Shown here one piece after another: positions 37,035 through 45,463 of a stretch of 56,199 bases of DNA. The stretch comes from Pleomorphochaeta sp964545735. Lineage in GTDB: Bacteria; Spirochaetota; Spirochaetia; Sphaerochaetales; Sphaerochaetaceae. The translations under genes were made by a program, and so were the position numbers. How positions within the stretch are numbered: the stretch's first letter is position 1; the number at the start of each line of letters is the position of its first letter. The DNA is taken from contig CAZJGS010000004.1 in assembly GCA_964545735.1 (NCBI GenBank), positions 1-56,199 of the forward strand. Direction: 5' to 3'. Under the pieces are notes generated by a model that worked only from the letters and a program-made list of their open reading frames with translations, was not told the origin of the DNA and ran no database searches.

Positions 37035-37280
37035 TTAATGTTGAGAAGGATTCCCGATTAATTTCTCCATAACTAAATCTCCAAGCTCTTCGAGAAGCTT
37101 TGGATTCACTTTCTCGATACTGATTTTAGAAATATCTTCTAATTCCAGGGTTTTTTCTATTAGTCCGCTTATTTCATGGATTCCTCTAATATGTTCGATG
37201 TCTTAGGCAATAAGTGAAAAACTTCCTGTCAGAAAAACAAGAATTATGATTCCTGTGTTTACTTTTCGAAAATTAGTCAA
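37035..37280 (-). pseudogene. Broken gene for a small exported protein of the copper island
   Basis: On the minus strand a frame starting near TTG 37280 reads a signal peptide (KVNTGIIILVFLTGSFSLIA), then an in-frame TAA at 37203-37205, then about 55 residues of helical sequence (DIEHIRGIHEISGLIEKTLE and LLEELGDLVMEKLIGNPSQH) to a stop at 37035. Further in-frame fragments (WMD, IWWFKF) follow beyond that stop. The TAA lies exactly at the signal peptidase site, where CAA (Gln) would be expected. The gene follows the SHOCT gene on the same strand and probably belonged to the same copper operon. I do not recognise its function. Confidence 0.65.
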
Positions 37281-37296
37281 ACAATTACTACATGAT

Positions 37297-37557
37297 TCAC
37301 AAATTCATTTTGTCCTCAAGTATGGTCTTCATTTCCAAATACTCTTCTCTGGATATTTCTCCGTTTGCATATCGAGTTTTCAGTATTTCTAGAGCGTTCG
37401 GCTCTTTTTCTGATAATCCGTTATTCCCGGAATTTTGGATAATCCACCTGACAAAAAAGATACCCCCGACAACTATTCCTACAATTAATAGGAGTGAAAA
37501 AATCCAACCTCCTGTTCCCCAGCTCATTGCTCCACCATAACCCCAGTTATTCATCAT
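37297..37557 (-). CDS. Small membrane protein with C-terminal SHOCT domain
   Basis: About 86 residues: a short Gly/Trp-rich start (MMNNWGYGGAMSWGTGGW), one membrane helix (IFSLLLIVGIVVGGIFFVRWI) and a C-terminal SHOCT motif (ALEILKTRYANGEISREEYLEM). Such proteins are common beside copper and silver ATPase genes and may help in oligomerisation or metal handling; that is inference. Start chosen as ATG 37557, eight bases after AGGAG; the open frame begins at a TTG (37563) too close to that site and overlapping the ATPase stop. Confidence 0.85.
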   Translation of the reverse strand: MMNNWGYGGAMSWGTGGWIFSLLLIVGIVVGGIFFVRWIIQNSGNNGLSEKEPNALEILKTRYANGEISREEYLEMKTILEDKMNL

Positions 37558-37559
37558 TT

Positions 37560-39596
37560 TCAAGTCTCCTTAAATTCTTTTTTCTTTACTCGAAGAAGTC
37601 GTGCATTAACTGCCACAATTACTGTAGAAGCTGACATTAAGATGGCTCCCACTTCCGGACGCAGGACAATACCGACATTAAACAAAACACCCGCAGCCAG
37701 TGGGATGGCAATGACATTATATCCGGTTGCCCAAATAAGATTCTGAACCATCTTTCTATAAGTGGCCTGGCCGAATAGTATCAGTGCTGTAATATCTAGG
37801 GGATTTGAGTTTACAAGAATGATATCCGCCGATGCAGCGGCAATATCTGTTCCGGATCCCACAGCTATCCCAATCTGCGCCTGAGCTAGGGCTGGGGAAT
37901 CGTTGACTCCATCACCGGTCATGGCTACATATTCACCTTGATCCTGTAGTTCTTTTACCTTTGCCTGTTTCTTATCTGGCAATACTTCTGCAAAAAAACC
38001 ATCCATTCCTAATTCATCGGCAACGGCCTTTGCCGTTTCCTTATTATCACCGGTGAGCATCCAACATTTTATATTCCGTTTCTTCAAAGTCTTTATGGCC
38101 TGATAGGATTCAGGCCGGATAGTATCCGAGAGGGCCATAGAACCGGCCACTTTCCCCTCAACAAGAATGAAGATACGGGTGACACCGCCTTTTCCTTCAG
38201 CCCCTTTTGGAAGGTTAAGATTCTGCTCTTGAAGAAAGCCGGGACTCACGATTTGAATCTTCTTACCAGACACGGTACCGCTTACGCCCTTACCCTTGAT
38301 TGCCTGAAAATCATCAACTGAAGGCAGAGCAATTCCATCCTTTTTTGCACGCAGGACAATACTCTTTCCAATGGGATGCTCTGAAAGGGCTTCCACTCCA
38401 CCAGCAAAAGTGAGCAGTTCCTGCTCTCCATATTTTTTGTCATGTATATCCACACTGGTGACTTCAAATGTCCCTCTTGTTAAGGTCCCTGTTTTATCAA
38501 AAATGACCGTAGAGATTTTTCTGGAATTTTCAAAGGCCGTTCGATTCTGGATGAGCAGACCGTTTTGGGCTGCCTTCGATGTAGAAACCGCAACCACTAG
38601 GGGAATTGCTAGCCCCAGGGCATGGGGACAGGTAATAATCATCACTGTTGCCATCCTGGCAATTGCAAACTGTAGGTTTTGCCCCACCAAAAGCCATGTA
38701 ACAAGAGTCACGATACCAACAGTCAAGGAGACAATGGTCAGCCAGAAAGCAGCACGATCTGAGAGAGCTTGAGTTTTAGATTTTGAAGCTTGAGCTTCTC
38801 CTACCATTTTAATTACCTTGTTCAGGTAAGAGTCATCACCAGTTTCCTCAACACGAAGCTCTAGAGAGCCGTCGCCATTGAGAGAACCACCTATCAGTTT
38901 GTCATCTTTTTTCTTTCTAACCGGCTTTGATTCTCCTGTGAGCATAGATTCGTTGATATAACTTTCACCCTTTACCACTATCCCATCGGAAGGAATTTTC
39001 TCTCCCGGTTTAATAATAAGAATGTCATTCTTCTGAACTTGTGAAAGGGCCACATCCTCAATTTTATTGCCATTCTTCCGATGGGCTTCACTTGGCATGA
39101 GTTTAGCCAGTTTTTCAAGAGCAGATGAAGCGCCGAGTATTGATGACATTTCAATCCAGTGTCCGGCGAGCATGATGGCAATCAGTGTTGCCAGTTCCCA
39201 GTAAAATGGGGTTCCGTCAAGACCAAAGGTTACCGCTCCGCTGTAAACGTAAGCAACCGTTATGGCAAGACCTATAAGCGTCATCATTCCTGGACTCTTA
39301 TCCTTCAGCTCTTTCACGAGCCCAGAAAGGAACGGCCAGCCTCCGTAGAAAAAAATAATCGTCGCTAGAGCGAAAACAACATATCCGGAACCGGGAAATC
39401 TAAACGAAATTCCCAAAAACTGCTGAATAAGAGGAGACAGAGCCAAGACAGGCAAGGTCAATACCATTGTTATGTAAAACCGCTTTTTAAAATCCCGGAT
39501 CATCATTCGGTGATGGGCATTGTGGTCATGATGATCTAAATGATTGTCATGTTTCTGATTATCCCGGTGCTCATGGTTCATATCATTATTTTTCAA
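37560..39596 (-). CDS. copB: CopB-type heavy-metal P1B-ATPase
   Basis: Exports copper (or silver) across the inner membrane. The protein of about 678 residues has a His-rich N-terminus in place of CxxC metal domains (HRDNQKHDNHLDHHDHNAHH), eight predicted membrane helices, the membrane metal motif CPHALGLAIP (P1B-3 type), the phosphorylation site DKTGTLT, LTGDNKETA and TGDGVNDSPALAQ. The frame is intact. I place the start at TTG 39596, eight bases after GGAGG; the frame is open to TTG 39611. Base composition is clearly richer in G+C than the flanking genes, a sign of transfer. It sits between a DUF302 pseudogene upstream and the SHOCT gene downstream. Confidence 0.93.
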   Translation of the reverse strand: MKNNDMNHEHRDNQKHDNHLDHHDHNAHHRMMIRDFKKRFYITMVLTLPVLALSPLIQQFLGISFRFPGSGYVVFALATIIFFYGGWPFLSGLVKELKDKSPGMMTLIGLAITVAYVYSGAVTFGLDGTPFYWELATLIAIMLAGHWIEMSSILGASSALEKLAKLMPSEAHRKNGNKIEDVALSQVQKNDILIIKPGEKIPSDGIVVKGESYINESMLTGESKPVRKKKDDKLIGGSLNGDGSLELRVEETGDDSYLNKVIKMVGEAQASKSKTQALSDRAAFWLTIVSLTVGIVTLVTWLLVGQNLQFAIARMATVMIITCPHALGLAIPLVVAVSTSKAAQNGLLIQNRTAFENSRKISTVIFDKTGTLTRGTFEVTSVDIHDKKYGEQELLTFAGGVEALSEHPIGKSIVLRAKKDGIALPSVDDFQAIKGKGVSGTVSGKKIQIVSPGFLQEQNLNLPKGAEGKGGVTRIFILVEGKVAGSMALSDTIRPESYQAIKTLKKRNIKCWMLTGDNKETAKAVADELGMDGFFAEVLPDKKQAKVKELQDQGEYVAMTGDGVNDSPALAQAQIGIAVGSGTDIAAASADIILVNSNPLDITALILFGQATYRKMVQNLIWATGYNVIAIPLAAGVLFNVGIVLRPEVGAILMSASTVIVAVNARLLRVKKKEFKET

Positions 39597-39638
39597 AATA
39601 GAATCCTCCAATTTTATTGTCTATCTTTATTTACAACT

Positions 39639-40021
39639 TTACTTCTGGTAAAGCATATCGATTACTCGCTGTAAAAGGCCTCGAATTTCATTATCTATGG
39701 GTTGCAAAGCTTCATTTTCAACAATCTGCATTGAACTCATCAGATTAACGGCGTCAATCTCAACAATTCATGGTTCCAAAGGGCAATATTTTTTTTATTA
39801 TAGACTATGCCTCTAGAGCCTTATAAGCGAACTGAGGATTACAGGTGCTTATAATACGTTAGTTGTGGAATTCAAGATTAAACTTTATTTTCATGGTTGC
39901 CTTAATTAACATCAATGTCGGTTAGTACACCAAATTCTTCAGCCTGTAAGGTTGTTTTCACTTCTTCTATACATCTTTCAAATGGTTTGTGAATTGTGGT
40001 GGCCATATAATATCGCATCAT
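39639..40021 (-). pseudogene. Decayed DUF302-domain gene
   Basis: Fragments of one DUF302 protein can be read in order on the minus strand: MMRYYMATTIHKPFERCIEE followed by VKTTLQAEEFGVLTDIDVN (N-terminal block), a stop, then STCNPQFAYKALEA (matching the family's GxCNPxxAYKAL motif), more stops and a frame change, then NLMSSMQIVENEALQPIDNE and IRGLLQRVIDMLYQK to a stop at 39639. The start ATG at 40021 has AAGGATTA before it. DUF302 genes often stand next to copper or other metal export genes; the function is unknown. At least two stops and one frameshift show it is dead. Confidence 0.85.
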
Positions 40022-40045
40022 TAATCCTTATCCTGTAATATATAA

Positions 40046-40074
40046 ATAATACTATGCCCTATGGGGAAAAGAAA
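40046..40074 (-). promoter_or_regulatory. Copper-operon promoter with CsoR-like operator in the spacer
   Basis: On the minus strand, TTTCTT (40074-40069), a 17-base spacer and TATTAT (40051-40046). The spacer contains TCCCCATAGGGCA (40067-40055), close to the GC-tract palindrome bound by CsoR-type copper repressors (consensus of the form TACCCNNNNGGGGTA). The placement between -35 and -10 is the usual one for such a repressor. No csoR gene is in the window. Confidence 0.5.
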
Positions 40075-40203
40075 CCTTTCAGGATACTTCCTTTTAAAAT
40101 AAATTTTTTGATTTAACAATTCGAAGAAGCATAATTAGTCTTTCCTTTAAAGGAACCTTGTTATAATACAACATATAGTTATGATTAAATATGTTAAAAC
40201 AAC

Positions 40204-40233
40204 ACACATGGTGTTATGATTAACCCCATGTGT
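40204..40233. repeat. Inverted repeat ACACATGG...CCATGTGT
   Basis: A perfect 8-bp inverted repeat (40204-40211 and 40226-40233) with a 14-base loop, about 40 bases before the IS30 remnant. It may be part of the decayed mobile element or a terminator without a T-run. Confidence 0.4.
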
Positions 40234-40269
40234 TAATAACAATGAGTGAAGAGTCTTAGAACTTTTTAC

Positions 40270-40473
40270 TCATTATATTTTCCAGCACCTCATACGCTAT
40301 GGAATCGAGGAACCAATGAAAATACTAATGGATTACTCAGGGAGTATATTCCCAAGAAAGCTGATGATGTTATGGTACTTATTATGAGATAAAGAAAGTG
40401 TTTAGGTTACAAAAGTCCTTTTGAGGCTTATTATGGAAACTCGTTGCACTTGACTTTACAATTCAAGCACTAA
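40270..40473 (+). pseudogene. C-terminal remnant of an IS30-family transposase
   Basis: The frame reads PHTLWNRGTNENTNGLLREY then IPKKADD, a stop (TGA-free but TAA after LIMR), and RKCLGYKSPFEAYYGNSLHL to a TAA at 40471-40473. RGTNENTNGLLREY and the R-K-x-LGYxxPxE block are conserved in the C-terminal DDE domain of IS30 transposases; the second contains part of the sequence after the catalytic Glu. About 30 residues between the blocks are missing or altered and the N-terminal two-thirds of the protein is gone. It marks the right edge of the copper island. Confidence 0.85.
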
Positions 40474-40589
40474 AAACAAGCCTTGAAATTTATTTGAAAA
40501 ACTCAGAGTAGTAACCTATAAATATTCAGATAATAATTAAGAACTATAAAAAAATATAGCATGAATTATCTACATTATTTGATTGTAAA

Positions 40590-40618
40590 TTTACATTTTA
40601 GCGACATATATGTATAAT
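40590..40618 (+). promoter_or_regulatory. Promoter of the scpA-scpB-rluB-cmk-rpsA cluster
   Basis: TTTACA (40590-40595), 17 bases, perfect TATAAT (40613-40618); the scpA ATG follows 30 bases on, after AAAGAGAGA. Confidence 0.78.
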
Positions 40619-40647
40619 TAAAATAATTATAAGAAAGAGAGATTTAA

Positions 40648-41634
40648 ATGGAAGATTCAAATATAGAAATAAACAAAAATGAAAATTCACATTTCTTTAA
40701 AATACCAACTTTTGAGGGTCCTTTAGAATTGTTATTACATTTGATCCAAAAATCTCAAATAAATATATATGATATTCCTATAGCCTTGATAACAGAGCAG
40801 TTTTTGCAATATATAAATAATAATGATGATATAAAATTAATTCAATTATCAGATTTTTATAAGATGGCAGCTGATTTGCTCTATATAAAGAGTAGAATGT
40901 TATTACCAGTTGAAATGGATTTCGATGATGAGTATGCTGATCCTAGACAAGATTTGGTTCAACAATTACTAGAATATCAAAAATTTAGAAAATATACTGA
41001 ACTACTTACAAATACTGCAAGTAATGATAATCTATTTATAGAAAGAAAAAAGAATTCTTTTATGATTCCCTTTGATGATCAACAATTGTTTGAAAACATA
41101 TCTTTATCAAGTTTGCTAGAAACTTTTACCTCAATTTTAAGTAAAATTTCACCTACAAAGGTTTTTAATGTTTATGAAGAGGTAACAGTTAATGAAAAAT
41201 TAGCATTAATGAATGAGCTTTTTGAATCTAAAAATGAAATATTAATTGAAGAGATGATAATTTATTTGGATAAACCACTTCATATAATTTGCACTTTTAT
41301 GGCAATTTTAGATGCCTGTAAATTTAAAATGATCATAATTGAGCAAAAAATTCCTTTTGAAACTATTGTGATTAGAAAAAATAATATAGTTGAAATCGAT
41401 AATAATGAAGCAGATTTAATAGATGAATTATATGAAGAGGCAATTGAGCAAGGGCTATACAATGAAAATGCTTTAAATGATGAATTAGATAAGGATGATT
41501 ATTCTATTAAGATAGATACTATCCAGGCAATACTTCCTGAAGATAATAACAACCTTGATAGTATTGAAGGTTATAGAAATGATATAGTCGAATTAGAAGA
41601 TTTTGAGGAAATTGATTTAGAGGATGATGAGTAG
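40648..41634 (+). CDS. scpA: Segregation and condensation protein A
   Basis: Kleisin subunit of the SMC-ScpAB complex that compacts and segregates the chromosome. The 328-residue protein has the family N-terminus FKIPTFEGPLELLLHLIQKSQINIYDIPIALITEQFLQYI (split here: TFEGPLELLLHLIQKSQINI at about 18-37), LSDFYKMAADLLYIKSRMLL, and the C-terminal winged-helix region around ERKKNSF-FESKNEILIEEM. The end (about 270-328) is an unusually long acidic tail. It overlaps scpB by 11 bases. Confidence 0.92.
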   Translation: MEDSNIEINKNENSHFFKIPTFEGPLELLLHLIQKSQINIYDIPIALITEQFLQYINNNDDIKLIQLSDFYKMAADLLYIKSRMLLPVEMDFDDEYADPRQDLVQQLLEYQKFRKYTELLTNTASNDNLFIERKKNSFMIPFDDQQLFENISLSSLLETFTSILSKISPTKVFNVYEEVTVNEKLALMNELFESKNEILIEEMIIYLDKPLHIICTFMAILDACKFKMIIIEQKIPFETIVIRKNNIVEIDNNEADLIDELYEEAIEQGLYNENALNDELDKDDYSIKIDTIQAILPEDNNNLDSIEGYRNDIVELEDFEEIDLEDDE

Positions 41635-42247
41635 GGTTATGAAAAATAAAGATGAAAAAGTAGATATTTCTGATAACAATTTAAATAAGTCAAAATTAAC
41701 CTTATCTGAAGGGGCTCGTTTAGTTGAAACTATACTATTTATTGAAAATGATAGTGTAAGCAAAGAAAAACTAATGAAAATGACATCTCTTGATGAAGAT
41801 GAGTTGTACAGGGCTTTAGAAGAATTAAAAGAACATTTTCAAACACAGAGACATGGAATTACTTTAAGTTTTGTTCATGATAGGTTTCAATTCTTACCTT
41901 CAAAGGATTTACACAAAGAATTGCGAAAATGTTATGGTAAAAAAGTAGATAAAAGATTAAGCAAGGCGGCACTTGAAACACTTTCCATTGTTGCATATAG
42001 TCAACCTATCACAAGACGGGAAATAGATAATATTAGAGGTGTCTCTAGTGATACTATAGTCCGCTTATTACGTGATAGAGAATATATTAAAGTAATTGGT
42101 AGAAAAGATGTACCCGGTCATCCTTGTTTATATGGAACTTCAAGGAAATTCTTGTTAGAATTTAACTTAAGAAGTATAAGTGAATTACCAAAATTATCGG
42201 ATATTGATAAATCAAGATTTATTGATGACGATAGTACTGAGGAGTAA
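41624..42247 (+). CDS. scpB: Segregation and condensation protein B
   Basis: Binds ScpA and completes the SMC complex. About 207 residues made of two winged-helix domains: LSEGARLVETILFIENDSVS (about 27-46) and LSKAALETLSIVAYSQPITRREIDNIRGVSSDTIVRLL (family signature ALETLAIIAYxQPITRxEIxxIRGV), then GRKDVPGHPCLYGTSRKFLLEF. The start is ATG 41624 or 41639; both lie close to possible ribosome binding sites, so the first five residues are uncertain. rluB starts eight bases after its stop. Confidence 0.93.
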   Translation: MMSRVMKNKDEKVDISDNNLNKSKLTLSEGARLVETILFIENDSVSKEKLMKMTSLDEDELYRALEELKEHFQTQRHGITLSFVHDRFQFLPSKDLHKELRKCYGKKVDKRLSKAALETLSIVAYSQPITRREIDNIRGVSSDTIVRLLRDREYIKVIGRKDVPGHPCLYGTSRKFLLEFNLRSISELPKLSDIDKSRFIDDDSTEE

Positions 42248-42254
42248 AGAAAAA

Positions 42255-43016
42255 TTGAAAATTGAATACCCAATTAGACTACAGGCATATCTTGCTAAAA
42301 GTGGTTGTGGAAGTAGAAGATTTTGTGAAACATTGATTAGTGCTGGAAGAGTAAAAGTAAATACCAAGAGAGTTACTGAATTAGGTACAAAAGTTGATCG
42401 TGATGATGTCGTACAATTAGATGATGACACCATTGAACCTGTTGATAAGGCATATTATTTTGCACTTCATAAACCAAAAGGTTATGTTTGTACAAATTTT
42501 GACCCAAATGAAAAATTGTATGCCAGAGAATTAATTAATATTAATGATTGGAATCTGCTTTTTCATATTGGTCGTTTGGACAAGGAATCAACAGGCTTGA
42601 TTCTTTATACCAATGATGGTGATGTAGCAAACAAAATTATGCATCCTTCCCACCAAATTGAAAAAGAATATTTGGTTTCAACTGATAGAGAAGTAAAGAA
42701 ATCTGACCTTTTGAAGGCAATTGATGGAGTTTATATTGATCAAAAACGCCCTTATAAGATTAAAAGCTTTCAAATTCTTACAAAAACTTGGACTAAAGTA
42801 GTATTAACTGAAGGTAAAAATAGGGAAATAAGAAAAATATTTAGTTATTTTGATTATGATATTAAACAACTTTGTAGAACTAGAATTGGCAATATTGAAT
42901 TAGGAGATATGGATCCAGGTCAATACCGTCAAATAAATTTTAACCAAATTCAAAAATTATTGGATGGTGAAACTACTAAAAGTTCAAATAGTATTAAAAT
43001 AGGTAAGGGTAAGTAA
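42255..43016 (+). CDS. rluB: RluB/RsuA-family rRNA pseudouridine synthase
   Basis: Likely modifies one uridine of 23S rRNA (RluB type) or 16S rRNA (RsuA type). The 253-residue protein has an N-terminal S4 RNA-binding domain (RLQAYLAKSGCGSRRFCETLISAGRVKVN in two blocks), the KPKGYVCTNFDP loop, the catalytic GRLDKESTGLILYTNDG with its Asp (about residue 116) and EGKNREIRKIF. I start it at TTG 42255 with GAGGAG ten bases upstream; the frame is open back into scpB. In many bacteria, scpB is followed by rluB, which favours RluB. Confidence 0.9.
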   Translation: MKIEYPIRLQAYLAKSGCGSRRFCETLISAGRVKVNTKRVTELGTKVDRDDVVQLDDDTIEPVDKAYYFALHKPKGYVCTNFDPNEKLYARELININDWNLLFHIGRLDKESTGLILYTNDGDVANKIMHPSHQIEKEYLVSTDREVKKSDLLKAIDGVYIDQKRPYKIKSFQILTKTWTKVVLTEGKNREIRKIFSYFDYDIKQLCRTRIGNIELGDMDPGQYRQINFNQIQKLLDGETTKSSNSIKIGKGK

Positions 43017-43019
43017 TTT

Positions 43020-43658
43020 ATGGTTATTGCAATTGATGGACCAGCGGGTGTAGGTAAAAGTACAATAGCAGCCTTATTAGCTGAAAAGTTGAATTTGTAT
43101 TATTTAAATTCAGGTTCATTTTATAGAGCAATAACTTATGCCCACCAACAAATAAACAAAGATATTTTAAATAAAGATGCTGTATTAGAAACTGCCAAAA
43201 GTATAAAATTAAGCATCAAAAATTCTAAAGTTTGTGTCAACGATATTGATGTTGAAAACAAATTACATACTGCTAATGTAGATAGGTTTGTTTCACAAGT
43301 AAGTGTGGATCCTAGAGTTAGAGAAATAGTCAATATTAATATAAAAAAAATAGCTGACGGAATTGATATAATAGCAGAAGGAAGAGACATTACAACAGTA
43401 GTTTTTCCTGATGCTGATTATAAGTTTTACTTTGATGCAAATGCTGAAATAAGAGCTGAGAGAAGGTTTATTCAACACCCTGAAGGTCAAAATTACAAAG
43501 ACATTTTATCCGAAATAATTAAGAGGGATAAAAATGATAAAGAAAAACCTGTAGGGAGCCTAAAGATTGCCAATGATGCTATAATTATTGACACTTCGTA
43601 CTTGACCATTACGCAAGTTTGTGAGAAAGTGATAAAAGCTATAAAATCGCTAGATTAG
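43020..43658 (+). CDS. cmk: Cytidylate kinase
   Basis: Phosphorylates CMP and dCMP. The 212-residue protein has the P-loop IDGPAGVGKSTIA (about 4-16), LNSGSFYRAITY (the family has LDTGALYR), AEGRDITTVVFPDADYKFYFDANAEIRAERR and IKRDKNDKEKPVGSLKIANDAIIIDTS (split blocks). Length is normal. It starts three bases after rluB and precedes rpsA by 36 bases; cmk-rpsA is a widespread pair. Confidence 0.95.
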   Translation: MVIAIDGPAGVGKSTIAALLAEKLNLYYLNSGSFYRAITYAHQQINKDILNKDAVLETAKSIKLSIKNSKVCVNDIDVENKLHTANVDRFVSQVSVDPRVREIVNINIKKIADGIDIIAEGRDITTVVFPDADYKFYFDANAEIRAERRFIQHPEGQNYKDILSEIIKRDKNDKEKPVGSLKIANDAIIIDTSYLTITQVCEKVIKAIKSLD

Positions 43659-43694
43659 CGATAAATATAGGAATTTGGGTTCAGGAGAAAGCAA

Positions 43695-45398
43695 GTGGCT
43701 AACGAGAGTGAAATTGAAGAAAAGAAAACCAGTATGCAATTAATGCAGGAGGAGTATCTTAAATCTCTTGATGGCATCGAAGACGGTCAACTCGTGACCG
43801 GGACTGTTGTTCAGGTAAATAACGAGCATGTTTTTGTTGATGTCGGTTACAAGAGTGAGGGTAAAATTCCTCGTAGTGAGTTCAAAGATTTACCAATTAT
43901 TGGTGATACTGTGGGTGTTGTTATTGTTGCAAAAGAAGGCAAACACGGTCAAATTGTTGTTTCTAAAAAAAGAGCAGATATTAAAGAGCGCACTGATGAA
44001 TTAAGAAAAGCATCTGAAGGTAGAACTCCTATCGAAGGTACTTTTATTAAAGTTATTAAAGGCGGCTTTGAAGTTGATTTAGGCGGAGATTATAAAGGCT
44101 TCTGTCCATTATCAAAAGCTGATGTTGTTCGTGTAGAAGAACCAGAAACATTAATTGGAATCACAGACTTTTTTGTAATTGATAAGTTCCATGCCGGAAC
44201 AAAGTTAAAAAGTGTTGTATCACGAAGAGAATACTTAGAGAAGAAAATAAAAGAAAATAAAGATAAATTCTTCTCAACTGTAAAAATTGGTGATGTAGTA
44301 GAAGGCGTTGTAAAATCATTTACTTCATTTGGTGCATTTATTGATTTAGGCGGTTTTGACGGATTACTACATATCAATGATATGAGTTGGGGACATGTAA
44401 CAAGACCTAAAGATTTTGTAAAAAAAGGACAAGTTGTTCAATTACGTTTGATTAACATTGATCCAGAATCACAAAAGATTAATTTAAGTCTTAAACATAT
44501 GAGTGAAGATCCATGGTCAACATTTGAACAAAGATATCATGTTGATGATGTTATCAAAGCTCCAGTAACAAAACTTACTAGTTTTGGTGTATTTATTGAA
44601 ATTGAACCTGGTGTAGAAGGTTTGGCTCATATTTCTGAATTATCATGGACTAAGAGAGTTAACAATCCAAAAGAATTATTGAAAATTGGTGAAGTTGTTA
44701 ATGCAAAAGTTCTTGGTTATGATTTAGATAAGAAAAGAGTTTCTTTAGGATTAAAACAATTACTTGATAATCCTTGGGATACTATTGCTGACAGATACCC
44801 AGTTGGAATGACATTAAATAAAGCTGTTGTAAAAATTACAAATAGCGGTGCTTTTGTTAATTTAGAAGAAGGAATTGACGGTTTCTTACACATTGATGAT
44901 ATTTCTTGGACAAAGAAAACCAAAAATATGTCTTCATTCTGTAAAGAAGGTGAATCAATTGATGTTGTAGTAACAAGAGTTGAATCTGATAACAGAAGAA
45001 TTCGTTTAAGTGTTAAAAAATTAGAAGATAATCCTTGGAACTTACTTAAAAAAGACTATCCAAAATTTAGCAAAATTTCTGGTACAGTTTCAAATGTTAC
45101 AGACTTTGGTATTTTTGTAAAAGTTGTTGGTGAAATCGAAGGCTTGATTAGTAAATATAACTTAATCGGACCTGATGAAGAATTCACTGATGAAGTATTA
45201 ACTAAGTACAAAGTAGGTGATGCTATTTCAGCTATAGTTATTGAATGTAATCCAAATACTCAAAAACTATCACTTTCTATTAAAGAAATGATTAAGCGCT
45301 CACAACAATCAGAAATTGCTAAGTATATTCATGGCAACAATGATGAAGAGGACACTTTTACATTTGCAGATTTAATGGCTTCGAAAGACGATAACTAA
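43695..45398 (+). CDS. rpsA: 30S ribosomal protein S1
   Basis: RNA-binding protein that helps mRNA bind to the 30S subunit. The 567-residue protein has six S1 domains (about 31-100, 118-185, 204-272, 290-358, 376-444 and 462-533), of which the third to fifth are the most typical (GVVKSFTSFGAFIDLGGFDG; LTSFGVFIEIEPGVEGLAHI; ITNSGAFVNLEEGIDGFLHI). The start is GTG with CAGGAG nine bases before it. Its first 300 bases are richer in G+C than the rest. It ends at a strong terminator. Confidence 0.96.
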   Translation: MANESEIEEKKTSMQLMQEEYLKSLDGIEDGQLVTGTVVQVNNEHVFVDVGYKSEGKIPRSEFKDLPIIGDTVGVVIVAKEGKHGQIVVSKKRADIKERTDELRKASEGRTPIEGTFIKVIKGGFEVDLGGDYKGFCPLSKADVVRVEEPETLIGITDFFVIDKFHAGTKLKSVVSRREYLEKKIKENKDKFFSTVKIGDVVEGVVKSFTSFGAFIDLGGFDGLLHINDMSWGHVTRPKDFVKKGQVVQLRLINIDPESQKINLSLKHMSEDPWSTFEQRYHVDDVIKAPVTKLTSFGVFIEIEPGVEGLAHISELSWTKRVNNPKELLKIGEVVNAKVLGYDLDKKRVSLGLKQLLDNPWDTIADRYPVGMTLNKAVVKITNSGAFVNLEEGIDGFLHIDDISWTKKTKNMSSFCKEGESIDVVVTRVESDNRRIRLSVKKLEDNPWNLLKKDYPKFSKISGTVSNVTDFGIFVKVVGEIEGLISKYNLIGPDEEFTDEVLTKYKVGDAISAIVIECNPNTQKLSLSIKEMIKRSQQSEIAKYIHGNNDEEDTFTFADLMASKDDN

Positions 45399-45416
45399 AT
45401 CAGTAGATATTTAAAG

Positions 45417-45440
45417 CAGGCGGAATTTCCGCCTGTTTAA
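45417..45440 (+). terminator. Rho-independent terminator after rpsA
   Basis: CAGGCGGA and TCCGCCTG form a perfect 8-bp stem with a 3-base loop, followed by TTTAAC. Short T-run, but the stem is GC-rich and well placed. Confidence 0.75.
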
Positions 45441-45463
45441 CATTTCCTAAAGGGAGTTTATTA

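Noticed and set aside
38371..38772. 133-residue open frame opposite copB
   Set aside because: A shadow of the ATPase gene with no motif of its own; longer open frames are expected there because of the higher G+C.
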